Origin: Macrotrachela quadricornifera
Taxonomy: Eukaryota > Rotifera > Eurotatoria > Philodinida > Philodinidae
NCBI GenBank assembly: GCA_022393335.1
Contig: JAJEKB010021013.1
Location: 770,838 to 834,837 of the forward strand
Length of the DNA: 64,000 bases
Reading direction: 5' to 3'
The position numbers were made by a program, and so were the translations under genes. Positions 22,750 through 35,532 of this stretch are shown here, in pieces. Within the stretch, counting starts at the first letter, position 1; each line of letters opens with the position of its first letter. The notes below the pieces were generated by a model. It did not search any database and had not been told where the DNA came from. It worked only from the letters and a program-made list of their open reading frames with translations.

Positions 22750-23886
22750 ATGGCTTTGCCAAAACCAAAAACACAGAGTTCATTCAAGCATGTTGAGTGG
22801 ATGTGGAGATCCAATCAAGATTCATTCTCGACATCTGTAAAAGAGCAATGGAGTTACTATTCAGATGTGGAAAACATCATAATTGAGAGGGCATTTGTAA
22901 ACAACCAGCCGACAGCTGTTCTTGACGAATATTATATCGATTTCAAGGAAGGTCGTCAAATATCAATCACTGACGACTGCAAACAACTACCTGTCAAGCG
23001 TCTCATCAGAAATCGAGAAGACAAACATTTTCGCGAAACACGATTTGTAGATCTCCCTATTGTCAATGGACGTTCGTTCGGCGGACAATATGGTTGGGTT
23101 TCCCCTTTTATCATTGAAGTTCGAAGATATTTGGGACTGAAAGACAACGAATTACCATCGAAAGAATCGGAACTGATCCCGATGATCATTGAAAAGGCAG
23201 CGCAAGGCATTATCGAAGAAGGAAGACATCTAAAGAAACGATGTGAAGCAGAAGAAATAGCCAATCAACTTCTCGAACAGAAAAACAATGCAATGAAAGA
23301 AGTTTGGGAATGCTGCGTTTATTTATACACATTGGAAAGTTTCTTGTACAAACTATTGAACGAGACGATGCGGCTAATTGGAGACAAAAACAATGAGAAA
23401 GTCTGGAAAAGTAGAGTTCGCACTCTAGGACCATTTTGTTTGTTATTGTGGGACGATCCTTTTAATTCAAAAGTGACAGTGAATAAAACACTGTATCGTG
23501 GAGCAAGTTTGACGCCCGAAATGATCGACAGATATCGGCATATGGCCGAGAATAAAGACGAATACGGATCATTTCAAGCTTTTACATCGACGAGTCGAAA
23601 TCGAAAAATGGCAGAACAATTTGGAAATACTTTATTTATTATGGAAGTCGAATGGGCTTTTATCGCTGATCTCAGTCATTTATCAGAATATGAAAACGAA
23701 GAAGAAGAATTAATCACACCTGGTGTTTGTTTTCGTGTTCAAAGTGTAGAAGCCAAAGAAAACAAGTATCACATCCATTTGAAATTAAGACAACGATTTT
23801 CGAGTAAGTTCAAATCGATATTTGTTTTGCTTGAAGAATTTCAATTAGAGAAAAGAATTAATTTATCCAATGGAGTTCAGTATTGA
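22750..23886 (+). CDS. WWE-domain mono-ADP-ribosyltransferase (R-S-ExE class)
   Basis: Intronless 378-aa protein. Residues about 13-85 look like a WWE domain (W17/W19, KEQWSYYSD, YYIDFKEGRQ). The C-terminal half is an arginine-specific-type ART fold: TLYRG with R250, FQAFTSTSR with the STS motif at 280-282, and EEEELITPG with the E317-x-E319 pair. The R-S-ExE triad is therefore complete, so transferase activity using NAD+ is expected, transferring ADP-ribose to a protein side chain. WWE domains in other proteins bind poly- or iso-ADP-ribose and often accompany ubiquitin ligases or ARTs. There is no signal peptide, so an intracellular role is likely. Such ARTs are numerous in bdelloids. Substrate unknown; no break in the frame. 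Confidence 0.88.
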   Translation: MALPKPKTQSSFKHVEWMWRSNQDSFSTSVKEQWSYYSDVENIIIERAFVNNQPTAVLDEYYIDFKEGRQISITDDCKQLPVKRLIRNREDKHFRETRFVDLPIVNGRSFGGQYGWVSPFIIEVRRYLGLKDNELPSKESELIPMIIEKAAQGIIEEGRHLKKRCEAEEIANQLLEQKNNAMKEVWECCVYLYTLESFLYKLLNETMRLIGDKNNEKVWKSRVRTLGPFCLLLWDDPFNSKVTVNKTLYRGASLTPEMIDRYRHMAENKDEYGSFQAFTSTSRNRKMAEQFGNTLFIMEVEWAFIADLSHLSEYENEEEELITPGVCFRVQSVEAKENKYHIHLKLRQRFSSKFKSIFVLLEEFQLEKRINLSNGVQY

Positions 23887-26800
23887 AATCATTGAAAATG
23901 AATTAAAAGAAAAGGAGAATTGTGTCTTTTCATGTTCGACTAGATTCTCCTCGATTTTGAACGGATTGTCATACCATTTTTATCGTTCCCAATTAACCAA
24001 TTAATAGATTTTATATTTTACTATTTCGTTTTAAAATTATCTTCATGAAATAATATGAAAATCTAACGAGGAAATATTTCCAGGTTTTTTATTCTGATTC
24101 GGTTTGTTTCCATATCATTCAAAACGAAACCTCGAGTAGATAAAAAGACTGAAATGAGTTAGATCGACGGATTTTTCTTCAAAATTTACGCTCGTTTTTA
24201 CTGACTTGTCGAACGATTTCAAGTTGTTTACCGAAGAATCGAATTACAAAATTTAGATCTAGAGATTTGTCTGTAGATACAAGTTATTACATAAATTTCG
24301 GCCCCTTTTTGTTTTTTTTCCTATCTTTATCATAGCCATTATAGAAAGATATTGAGTATAGGTTCTTGAGAAGCAACATCGAAGTTATTATACCAAAATT
24401 TCGGTGATGAATAGTTCGACGGTGGATTCCATTGGATTCCGTCAAAATTCTGATTTTGGATCCACTATCGGTTCTCTAGTACCGGAATCTCATCAAATCG
24501 TGCAAAAAACCGATCGAAATCTTTTTGGAATTCGGCTGCTAAAATTCCTGTCAAATCTGACAGTTGGATTCGGTCGGATGTTTGCTGCATTCTAACACTA
24601 GAAATTCGTTAGTGAATCCGAAACCCGAATTCCGTTTGGACTTTGTCAGTTAATTAAATCCTACTAGAATCGATCGGATTCGCTGTCAGATTGATTCATC
24701 TAGATTTCTACATAATTTCATTCAGGAGATATAAGGATTTTCCAAAAACTTCCTTTTTAGAATATCCAGTTGCGTATCACTCCAAAATGTCTCCGGAAAG
24801 GACTAATTCGCCATACTCAGACAATTGCAAATATTTGTTTTGCGTTTAAAAACGCTCTACCATGATTATAGCGAGTTTTTTCACATCTGATATTTTCTCA
24901 CAATAGGACTAAACAAGGCTATGCTGTAAGAAACATCCTGTAAACATACCATATCGTTTTGTAACAAAAAACAAATATCACTAGTTGACTTAGCATGGCT
25001 GATCAAACTTGGAATTGTACCGGTTCTTTCGATTCAGTTCAGACTAACTTTTAGACCGGCCGGTCTTTTAACAGTTTTTACCGATCATTTTTTTATTATG
25101 AAAAGCTTCTTAAGTGACTAAAACTTTCCCGTTCTGCTCATTTAAATCTTACCTTAGATGTTCAGTAATATTTCCACTACAAAAGGAGTGTCAAAGTTCG
25201 TTGAATAAGAAAACTTAAGCACACATAAAACTTCGCAAACATTTGACGATGGTACCGATTCATCCAATATGTTTTCCATGTTGAAATTTTGGGTTCATTT
25301 CTCTGGTCTATTTCTGAACAGCTATCACAGAATCTCAATATCTTGTACTTTCCAGTTCGCGCTTGCATAATAAAATATCAGTTTCATTAAATTTTAATTT
25401 ATATATATATATATATATAACTTCAAATATATTTAAACCTGTGAGGTCTTCATCGTATAAAGTAATATATAACCATATATGATTATATATATATGGATAA
25501 ATATGAAAAAAGCTTCCAAACTCGCAAGACCCGTGCCTGCGTATAAAAGTGACTGATTATGTTTTTGAAAAATTCAATCTCAAATTAAAAATACCATAGA
25601 CTCAAAGTTGCATCGATCTTGCGCCGGTAAAGTCATTAGTTCTGATGGCCCGCTTTCTACCAGCTATTTTCGGGTCTAGTATGAAGTTCAGACCGGCTAA
25701 TAACCAATTGTTCCGACCCGATAAAATCACAACAGTTTCACGTCTGTGGCCGAACATTTTTTCTGGGGACATTTTAGATGGATAAGGGATCATATATCAG
25801 AAAAGAGCAATTTCTCGAGAATGTTTATATCTCTTGAACGGAATAATTGAGAAAGGTCAATCTTGCGTAGATTGATAAAGAGTAATATTTATCATTGTAT
25901 CTAATGATGTTATTATATTTTAATCTGAATAGATAAAAACCTATGAGTGCATTTAACTTAACTTTTTCAAAATTTTCATTAATTCAATTCTCTCTTTTAG
26001 TTCTTGAGAATTACATATATTTTTTTCGCATGATAGCTTCGATGTTACTCCTCAAGAATTTAGGTTAAATATCTTTCCACAATAGAACATGGTAAAGATA
26101 GGGAAAAAATGCGTCGAAATTTATGAAACGCTGTGCAAATCTAATGTTCTTCAGAATATCTTGAAAATTTAAACGAAATAGAATATTCCTTTCTCATGGT
26201 ATTAATTTGTCAAATGATCTCGATTCTTGTGACTTAGCTTTGATAAGCGACTATTTTTTGAAAATTAATATTCCGAGAAGAGAAAATACTGTTTGGTTTA
26301 ATGCTATAGAACATTCAAAGAGCCATTAGACCAATATACAGATACAGTTTAGAATCTAAATTCCGTTATTTGATTTTTCGATGTACGTCTTAGAATGGGT
26401 CGAAAAGTCAGTAAAGCGACCATAACTTTTGTAGAAAGAGCCATCGGCTGAAAGTCTTTTTATATATTCGAAGTTCCTACCGAATGATTTATAAATGAAG
26501 CGAATCGAAGTGAGAAATCTGGGAATGTTTTCTCTTAAATGTAAACAAGATGAATTTAAGTGGAAAATAAAAAAATTCGATTATTTTCGATCGATAGATT
26601 ACGAAATTTTAAAAGGATGTTGTTTGTAAAATGTGAACATATCAGAAAAGACTTTAGTTGAGATTTATTTCCTATTATTAGAAATGAAACTTTTATTTTC
26701 TTATTTTTATTTTATATCATCAAAAGCAAAAGGTTAATTAAATACGTATCTTCAATAGATGATTTTTCAATGTACTTGTTTGATTAAAACGAGGACAAGC

Positions 26801-26900
26801 CTATTGACTTTATTGAGTAATAGATAGGGAACGAAATTATATATCAATATTTTGATTAATTTCCTTTGTTCAGTTAAATATTTAACTTCTTAATGAATCT
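23887..26900. other. Gene-poor AT-rich DNA
   Basis: No gene recognised. A patch at about 24400-24720 is rich in the words GGATTC and GAATCC on alternating strands and may be an old element. A TA microsatellite lies at 25399-25421 and TATA-rich words at about 25475-25495. Confidence 0.45.
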
Positions 26901-26932
<32 letters not shown>

Positions 26933-26936
26933 AGAG
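26901..26936 (+). repeat. (TGAGGG) array, five exact units
   Basis: Five uninterrupted TGAGGG units at 26901-26930, followed by TGAGAG. G-triplets on one strand spaced by TGA resemble a telomere-type repeat and could form a G-quadruplex. It is flanked by ordinary AT-rich sequence. Confidence 0.9.
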
Positions 26937-27327
26937 AAATTTCCTTCAGTTAGAAGAAAAAGAAAATTTCTGAATAGATTTCTATTGAACTTTTGACATT
27001 TCACTAAGTTATTTACACAAGAAATTATTATGAAAACATTTGATTTTAGTTTACATTTACATTGTTCTTCTGTTCTTTACTTTTTCTCACCTGATTTGAT
27101 TGATTAATTATTTTTTGTTCTTTATTTCGTCATACTAATTTTATAATGATTCACATCGTATACAATTAAATTAAGTCATATATTTAATATTTAACATTAG
27201 AATAGATTTATTTCGCTCTCTCTAAAAATATTTATTAGATTGTTTTCCATTTCTCTTATAATTAAAATCAAATTTTATTCCAATAATTCTGTTATTCATG
27301 TAAATATAATTTATTATCAGTATCGAT
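26937..27327. other. AT-rich spacer, nothing seen
   Basis: Low-complexity AT-rich sequence without open frames of note or repeat termini. Confidence 0.5.
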
Positions 27328-27471
27328 CAAGGGAGAAACAGCGAACTTGAAGTGAAAAAGTACATCAAAGTACTTTACTTGAAGTAAGCTTAAAGTATCG
27401 TGAAGTATCATGAAGTATCGCAAAGTAGCTCAAAGTTACTTCAAGTCCAAAAGTACGCTGTTTCCCCCTCG
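27328..27471. mobile_element. Foldback element, GGGGAAA..AGCG family, AAGTAC interior
   Basis: The left end reads CAAGGGAGAAACAGCGAACT and the right end on the minus strand reads GAGGGGGAAACAGCGTACT. The interior consists of recurring AAGTA words (AAGTACTTTACTTG, AAAGTATCGTGAAGTATC). Flanks read TATCGA on the left and TGTCGA on the right, a possible diverged 6-bp target duplication. It belongs with the elements at 51996-52103 and 41101-41309. Confidence 0.65.
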
Positions 27472-27663
27472 GTGTCGAGTGACGAATTTATTGATGTAAT
27501 TTTATGTTAAATTTAATAAACAAAAATTATTTGTCAAAGTTTTCATTTGATCTTTAGTTAAATCCTGAATTTGGTTCATTTCATTATAATTCCTGGTTTA
27601 GAGAAAATTAAACGTTGTATTTTCATCTTCGAATACTTTACTATTGTTAAATACACATTCATA

Positions 27664-27987
27664 GGTCCACGAAAAATAAAATTTATCCTGTTTTATCTTT
27701 CTATATAAAATTTTACTTTTTACAAATGATATTTAATGCTTTAGTTCCAGCACCAGTTGTAGTGTATTTGGTGCCTTTAGTTCTTTTTGACCCTTTTGAC
27801 ACCTTTATTCTTGATAGGTTTTTCAGTCGCTTTAATCCATTTAGTTCCTTTAGATCTTTTCAGTATCTCTAGTCCTAGTACTAAAGGGACCAAAAGAAGT
27901 AAAAGGACCTCAGGGACTCAAAGAACTAACAGATGATATATTCTATATAAATAAATAAAACAGGACAAATTAAATTTATCGTGGACC
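27664..27987. mobile_element. MITE with GGTCCACGA terminal inverted repeats, 324 bp
   Basis: The left arm reads GGTCCACGAAAAATAAAATT and continues to CCTGTTTTAT; the right arm on the minus strand reads GGTCCACGATAAATTTAATT and continues the same way, about 45 nt of inverted match. The interior carries a second inverted pattern of TTTAGTTCCTTT / AAAGGGACC words. No coding sequence. Confidence 0.75.
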
Positions 27988-30900
27988 TCTAATTCTTGTT
28001 TGCTTTTTCATTTTCAAAGCATTCTCGTTTAGACAATATTTTATCGGCGATGAGAAAAGGACATTGATTTTTTTCATTTCTTCTAATAAATGTTTCAGTT
28101 TTTATTCGATAAAAAAAGAAAATAATTGTTCTATCAGAATCATTATAATTAATATTTAGAAAACCGATAAAATATAAATAATTTATTCTAATTATATTCT
28201 TTTGAATTCAAATAAATACAATAATAAATTTCACCCAATCAACTTTACAATACTGAATAATCTTATCTATTTGAATTTTTCATAGATGAAGTTCATTATA
28301 GTTTATGAGTAAAAGAATTTCTATTTTCAATTCATTTGTTTCACAACAAGATCAACAAAAAATCATTAATTCAATCAATGGGATAATTCAAAATTTCTCA
28401 CACTTAACTAGTAAATTGAAGATAAATTAAACGAAAAATTCGAATTCTCACTTTATTGTATTGGAATCGAAAAGAAATCTATTAGATATCATCTTTCTTT
28501 AATAGAAAATAAATATCGATTTATTAAATTCTAGTGCTAAATTAATAAGATCAACTTGCATACCTATCAAACTGTCATACTTATATGACTTTTAACGAAA
28601 ACTATTTATTATAATCTACTGGGATGGGTTTTAATTTCAAGACAAAGAATTGCTTGTGTTACATGAAATCACAATAATTAAACAAGAGTTGTTTATTTAA
28701 CATCATAGAATTGATTTCAAGATGGAACAGAACTAAAAATATTCTAAAGTTTTCAAGTCGTGAGAGGATAGGGAGATTTATAGTAATATAAAATAATAGT
28801 TAATATCCGATATTCTCATTCGCAGTGAATTAAAAGAAGGTCTTCAGTAGACGAAAAAGAAATTCAGGAAGGAAATATAATAACGCGTTTCTTTATTTAG
28901 AAGAATCAGCGATTATAACATCTAGTAATATTTTACATAATAGAAACAAAATCCAAAGAAAGCATTTTCGAATTCACCATTTTTCTCTTTGTTGATTTCG
29001 AAGAAATATTTCAAATGATCACAATTTGTTGATGATATTATCCATTAAAATATTTATCTTCTCAATATAAGTTTTAATTATTTTATCGAAGATCAAATTT
29101 AATTTCATCGTAAATCTAAATTATTCTTTCATTCAAATACCTTGTTCACATTCAATATAATGAAAAGACAATTATTTTTTTCATTATTTCCATTTCATCA
29201 ATGTTTTCTTCAACGTGGATAAAGTGACTTGAGAATGAAATACTTCGTACATTTTAGAAATTATTTTCAAAATAATTCAGAATTCTCTTTGTTTCTCTTA
29301 TGAACACTGACGACCGCCAATTTTGTAAGAATTTCGAGATTGACTAGAATTTATCTTTCTTTTCTATCTTTTTATTCAATGACATTTATCGAAAAGTATT
29401 TTCATTGTTAAAATTATTTTTCTCGAGATCAACGAACCAATTTTTATTGTTACATTGTATACAATTTCTAATTAAAAGCAACAAAGAATATTTCTATGAC
29501 ATCGAATTCAATTCATATGTTGTTCAGCACATAGGGTCTCTTTCCATTTTCATCTTTCAAAACATAAAACCGTTCAAATTGAAAAAAGTCGTTTATCAGT
29601 GTCTTTTCGCATTGAAACATTTATATTCATCTTTTTGTTTCATTTGAAAACATCGCAACTGCCATGATTTATTTTACTTGGACTAAATATGTTTTTGTCG
29701 GCAAACATTACTATTAGTAATTTCTCAAAACCCCAATTTTCAATTATTGACGATCAAAAATTTATATCAATGAAACGCATATTTGATTCAACAAATCTTC
29801 CGTCTTTTTATATAAATTTTATTATATTCTACAAAAGTATTGTAATCATTGAGAAAAGATCATCATTCAAATGTACTCGAAAATACTGAGCTCAAGGGTA
29901 CCCATGTACCGAGAAAGTCTTAAAAAGGCATCCGATATAGGTAATTCGCAAAACCTCAATAACTTTACTGATGCGGGCTCTGCATTGGTTACCCATGACA
30001 GTATATTTGCCAAACTAGAACTTGCATCTGCATCCCCATCTATAATTCTGCTGAAAAAATCTCTACAGAATGCTCCAGATTTGTCGCCTTGAGTTTAGCA
30101 AATCTTCATTCACTGTTTTCTTTTCATACTAACTTCTGCTAAATTATTTGTTGACTACTTACTAGTCGAGAACATGCCTATTTCGAACTTAAATTGAGAC
30201 AAGAGCACCCTAAAGTAGTGTGATAAACATTCGATCTGCTCAAGTCTGGTCATATGTCTAAATTTGACTTGCATGAGTTTTCAGAATTTGAAATGTTAAA
30301 TTCAATAAAGTCGAAAAAATATGGCAAATTTCTTTGAGAAAATGAAAAATGAAAAAAGTCGAAGGTTGGGTTTGGTCATCAATATACCGCAATTTTGGCA
30401 ATATGGTGTCACAAAATACAGTGCAATAGTACCCAATTAAGTATTTAATTACTACCTTCAAGCACCAATTTACTAAACGCTTTCCCATAGGGTACCTACC
30501 TGAGTACTTACTACGTATTTGAAATTACTTTGCGATACTACTGTGCCCGAAACTTCCTCACACATACCACTAGCCAGATATTTTTTCGGATACCCTAGCT
30601 GGATGCGTTAACCATGCTAACATTTAACACTTCCAAATAAAATTGAATTCAAAACTAAACAGCACTTAATTCGTTTCATGCCAAAAAATCACTCTGTGCA
30701 TATCTGAAAAAAACTATTCTCATTTCCATTAAACACCCATTTTGAATTAATGAAATGCAGATATCTACAACTAGCGCATGTATTTCCCATCAAACTTCCC
30801 TTAAATAAAAAGTATTTCTTCAAACAAAATATTGCAATCCCATGTCAAACTTGTATTCAACCAAAAAAGAATTTTCCAGCGTCTCCCAAACTCAACAAAC

Positions 30901-31189
30901 AACATTTTTTCACTATATATATCACAGCACCGATAGTCTCCTACCACAAATTTTCCAAAAAAACCTCGATCAAGCGCCCATTTCTTCAATAGTAAAAATA
31001 AGCCATTTTTTCTATTTTCAGTGCCACAAACCAATGAACTTTCAACTTATAGCAAAACAAACCGAAAAAAAAATAAATTTTGAACCCCTTCGATTCACAT
31101 ATAAAAATAATCCAAACAAATTACCTATATTTTACCGTAAAAAGCTTCACAATTTCTAAAAAAACACATGGTGAAACCACACAAATATT
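27988..31189. other. Gene-poor AT-rich DNA
   Basis: Several short open frames (for example 29405, 29871, 30842) are AT-driven and carry no recognisable motif or splice context. Nothing else found. Confidence 0.45.
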
Positions 31190-34100
31190 CCGACGATCCT
31201 CATTTCAATGAAAATCATATTCATTTGCATTCGTTCAATCAATTAATAATTGAACAAGATTATCGTAGGACTCATTCTCAATTGATGTGATCTTCATTTC
31301 AAAGAAAATCATATTTTATTTCATTAGTTCAATCAATTAACAATTGAATAAAACAATGCTGACACTCATTCTCAATTCATATAATCTTCGCTTTAATGAA
31401 AATCATATTTACTATCACTAATTCAATGAATTAATAATCGAATAAGATATGCTAAGATTTATTCTCAATTGATCTGATTTTCATTTCAGTGAAAATCATC
31501 TACATTTTCATTAGTTCAATCAATTATCAATTGAATAAGATTATGATGAGACTCATTCTTAAATAATACAATCTTCATTTCAATGGAAATTATATATGTT
31601 TTCATTATTTGAATCAATTAAGAATTGAATAATACTATCGTTATGAGAGTCATTCTTAATTGATATAATCCCTATTTCCATGTAAACCATTTATTTTCAT
31701 TGGTTCAATCAAATGATAATTAAATGAAATTATGATGAGACCCATTCTCAATTCATATGATGTTTCTTTCAAGGAAAATCATATGTATTTTAAGTAGATT
31801 AATCAATTAATAATGGAATAAAATTATGTTCTGACTCATTCTCAATTGACATGATGTTCATTTCAATGAAAATTATGTTTATTTTTATTAGTTCAATCAA
31901 TCAATAATTGAGTAAGATTATGCTAAGACTTATTCTCAATTGATATGATGTTCATTTCAACGAAAATCATATTTCTTTTCATTAGTTCTATCAATTAACA
32001 ATGCATGAGATCATGCTAAGCCTCATGCTCAATTGATATGATGTTCATTTCAATGAAAATTATGTTTATTTTCATTACTTCAATCAATTAATAATTAAAT
32101 AAGATTATCGTAAGACTTATTCTCAATCGATCTGATCTTCATCTCAATGAAATTCATGTTTATTTTATTCCTTCAATCAATTAATAATTGAATAAGATTA
32201 TCATGAGACTCATTCTCAATTAATATCATCTTCATTTCAATGACAATCCGAATTATTTTCATTAATTCACTCAATTAACAATAGAATAATATTGTTTTCA
32301 GACACATTCTGAATTAATATAATCTTCATTTCAATGAAAATCCTACTTATTTTCATTATTTCAATCAATTATTAATCGAATAAGATGATGGTAAGGCTGA
32401 TTCTCAATTGAAGTGATCTTCATTTCAATGAATATCATAATTATTTGCATTGTTTTAATGAATTAATAATTGAATCAGATTATAATGAGGCTCATTCTAA
32501 ATTGATATAATCTTCATTTCAATAAAAATCATATTTATTTTCATTACTTCAATCTATTAACAACTGAATAAGATTATGATACGACGCATTCCCAATTCAT
32601 ATGATGTTCATTTCAATGAAAATCATATTGATTTTCATTATTTCAATCAATGAATAATTGAATAAGATTATGATGAGACTCATTCTCAATTGATGAGTTC
32701 TTGATTTTGATGAAAATCATATTTATTTTCATTACTTCAATGGATTAGCAACTGAACAAGATTATGATGAGACTCATTCTCAAAAGATATGATGTTCATT
32801 TCAATTAAAATCATGTTGATTTTTATTAGTTCAATCAATTAATAATTGAGTAAGATTATCGTAAGACTCATTTGCAATCAATATCATCTTCATTTCAATG
32901 AATATCATATTTATTTGTATTGTTTTAATGAAATAATAATCGAATAAGATTATGATAAGACTCATTCTCAATTCATATGATCTTTATATCAATGAAAATC
33001 ATATTTATTTTCAGTAGTTGAATCAATTAATAGTTGAATAAGATTATCGTAACACTGATTCTCAATTGATGTGATCTTCATTTTTAATGAAAATCATATT
33101 TTTTTTGCGTTACTTCAATCAATTTATAATTGAATAAAATTATGCTGAGACTCATTTTCAATTTATATCATATTCCTTGGAATGAAAACCATAATTATTA
33201 GCATCGATTCACTCAATTAACAATTGAATAAGAGTTTTTTCACACGCATTCTGAATTTATATGATCTTCATTTAAATGAAAATCACATTTATTTCCAATA
33301 GTTTAATCAATTATTAATTGAATAAGATTATGATGCGTCTCATTCTCAATTGATATGATCATCACTTCAATGAAATTCATATTTATTTTCATTACTTGAA
33401 TCAATCAATAAGTGAATAAGATTATCGTAAGACTCAATCTGAATTGATATGATCTTTACTTCAATGATATTCATGTTTATGTTCATTACTGGAATCAATT
33501 AATAATTGAATAAGATTATGATGAGATGCATTTTCAATGAATATGATCTCCACTTCAATGAAAATCACATGTATTTTCGTTAGTTCAACGAATTAATAGT
33601 TGAATAAGATTATCGTAAGACTTAATCTGAATTGATATGATCTTTACTTCAATGAAGTTCATATTTGTGTTCGTACTGGAATTAATTAATATTTGAATAA
33701 GATTATGGTGAGACTCATTCTCAATTGATATGATGTTCATTTCAATGAAAATCATATATATTTTCATTACTTCCATCAATTAACAACTGAATAAGATTAT
33801 GGTAACACTCATACTGAATTGATATGATCTTTATTTGATTAAAATTCATATTTACTATCAATACTGGACTCAGTTAACAATTGAATAATTTTGTCTTTAG
33901 ACTCATTCTCAATTGATATGATCATCAGTTCAACGAAAGTGATCTTTTATTTCATTACTTCAATGAATTAGTAATTGAATAAGATTATCTTCGGACTGAT
34001 TTTGAATTGATATAATATTGATTCCAGCAAAAATCATATTTATTTGTATTAGTTTAATCAATTAATAATTGAATAAAATTATGCTGAGACTGATTTTCGA

Positions 34101-34262
34101 TTCATGTGATATCGATTGCAATGAAAATTATATTCATTTTCATTCGAACAATCAATCGATAATTGAATAAGATAATGCTGAGACTGATTCGCAATTGATA
34201 TGATATGAATTCCAATGAAAATCATATGTATTTTCATTAGTTCGATCAATTAATAGTTGAAG
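31190..34262. repeat. Satellite of ~95-bp monomers, about 32 copies
   Basis: A monomer of about 95 nt recurs with moderate divergence; successive TTCAATC anchors at 31233, 31328 and 31422 are 94-95 nt apart and the pattern continues to about 34262. Each monomer strings together short inverted repeats: CAATTAATAATTG, GAGACTCATTCTC, ATTTCAATGAAAAT and AAAATCATATTTATTTTCAT. Small frames on the minus strand inside it are repeat translation, not genes. The right edge is abrupt, passing into a T-rich tract at 34265. Confidence 0.92.
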
Positions 34263-35425
34263 GTACGTTTTTTTTGTCTTGTTCATTTGCTCTGAAGTTC
34301 TTTTCTTCATGTGAACTGAAATTTTATTGAAAGGATAGTCACGATAGTGGAAGGATGTGTTGATCGTTGGATTCAAAATGGTTGAAATTCGTGTTGACGT
34401 TAATAGAGATTAAGCTGTTTTGTGTGTGGTGATGGTATTTGATGAATTTTATCGTAAAGCATTTCGGAAAGTGTGTCATATGTTTACCTTAAAATGGTTA
34501 AAAGAAGTATATTATGAATAAAAGTTTTTGAAAAGGTTGATGACATTCTTGATTGGAATAGATCTGACAATTGTTGTTAATAATGGAATAAATCTTTTGT
34601 TTTGCGTTGAGTGAGATAAACGAACGTGTTCACGGTTTACTTTGTTATTGAATGAGGTTTTATTGTTATCGGTGATTGAGAAGTGTGATTTACTTTGAAG
34701 AGCGGAAGATAGTCGAATAATAATATGATTATTGCTCTCAGTCTGTTTTTGCATGTGCTGATGTGAAGAAGATTGTTTTGATAGTTCTTTCAAGTTAAGG
34801 TGATTGTTGAATCGGGATATATTGAGAGTAGTTTGTTTACTTCGCTATATTTTACTCAGGTAATATTTTAAACTTGTCGAATTCGGACTGTGATATGGGG
34901 ATGAATGGATAAATAGTTTAATATTATATGGATTTAAAAAATTCAAAGGACTTTGTCGACTCAGTTTTCATCTTTTTTTGTATTAGGCGAAGTTGAACGA
35001 TGTTTTTCTCGACTGAAATGACAGAACGTCAATCTTTTGATGGAACGTTTACCGAATGAAGTGAAATGTTTTGTTTTTTATTGAATAAAATCTAATTAAT
35101 GATAGATAAAAGAAGACGATCTCCTAAGAAATGGATGAATTCACTCGTTTGATAGTTATTACCAAATTAGAGGAATCAATGTCTTATGTTTTCAGGTAAC
35201 ATTTTTCTTCTAACTTTGTGAAATGTGAATTATTTTGATTTTGGCTAATACCCTCGACTGAAGAGAGGGTCATATGACAAAAAAAAGTATGCTTGTCATC
35301 GAGGTCAAAGGTGAAAACAACATGTTCTTAGGAAAACCGATCAAACAATCACAACTTCAGAGCCAACTGCATGCTTAACGTTTGAATAGAGGTAATCGAG
35401 GTTGGGGAATCGAATGGTACTATTA
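34263..35425. other. Spacer, no secure gene
   Basis: The minus-strand frames at 34152-34376 and 34512-34793 have no recognisable domain and are Ser/Asn/Lys-rich. No element termini seen. Confidence 0.4.
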
Positions 35426-35532
35426 CAGTGGTCTGGTCTAAAACTTAGACTGAAATGTTGATTTTTTTGACTACGTAATATACGTGATTAAAAAAATCAA
35501 AATTTCAGTCTGAGTTTCAGACCAAACCACTG
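35426..35532. mobile_element. Tc1/mariner-type MITE, 107 bp, TA target duplication
   Basis: A near-perfect hairpin: the left arm starts CAGTGGTCTGGTCTAAAACT and the right arm on the minus strand starts CAGTGGTTTGGTCTGAAACT; both continue to a seven-T run. TA dinucleotides flank both ends (35424-35425 and 35533-35534), as expected for Tc1/mariner insertion. Only about 15 nt separates the arms. Confidence 0.85.

Noticed and set aside
33585..33779. Open frame in the 95-bp satellite
   Set aside because: Repeat translation; other monomers break the frame.
31190..34262. CRISPR-like array
   Set aside because: Repeats are 95-nt degenerate monomers without unique spacers of constant length, in a eukaryotic context.
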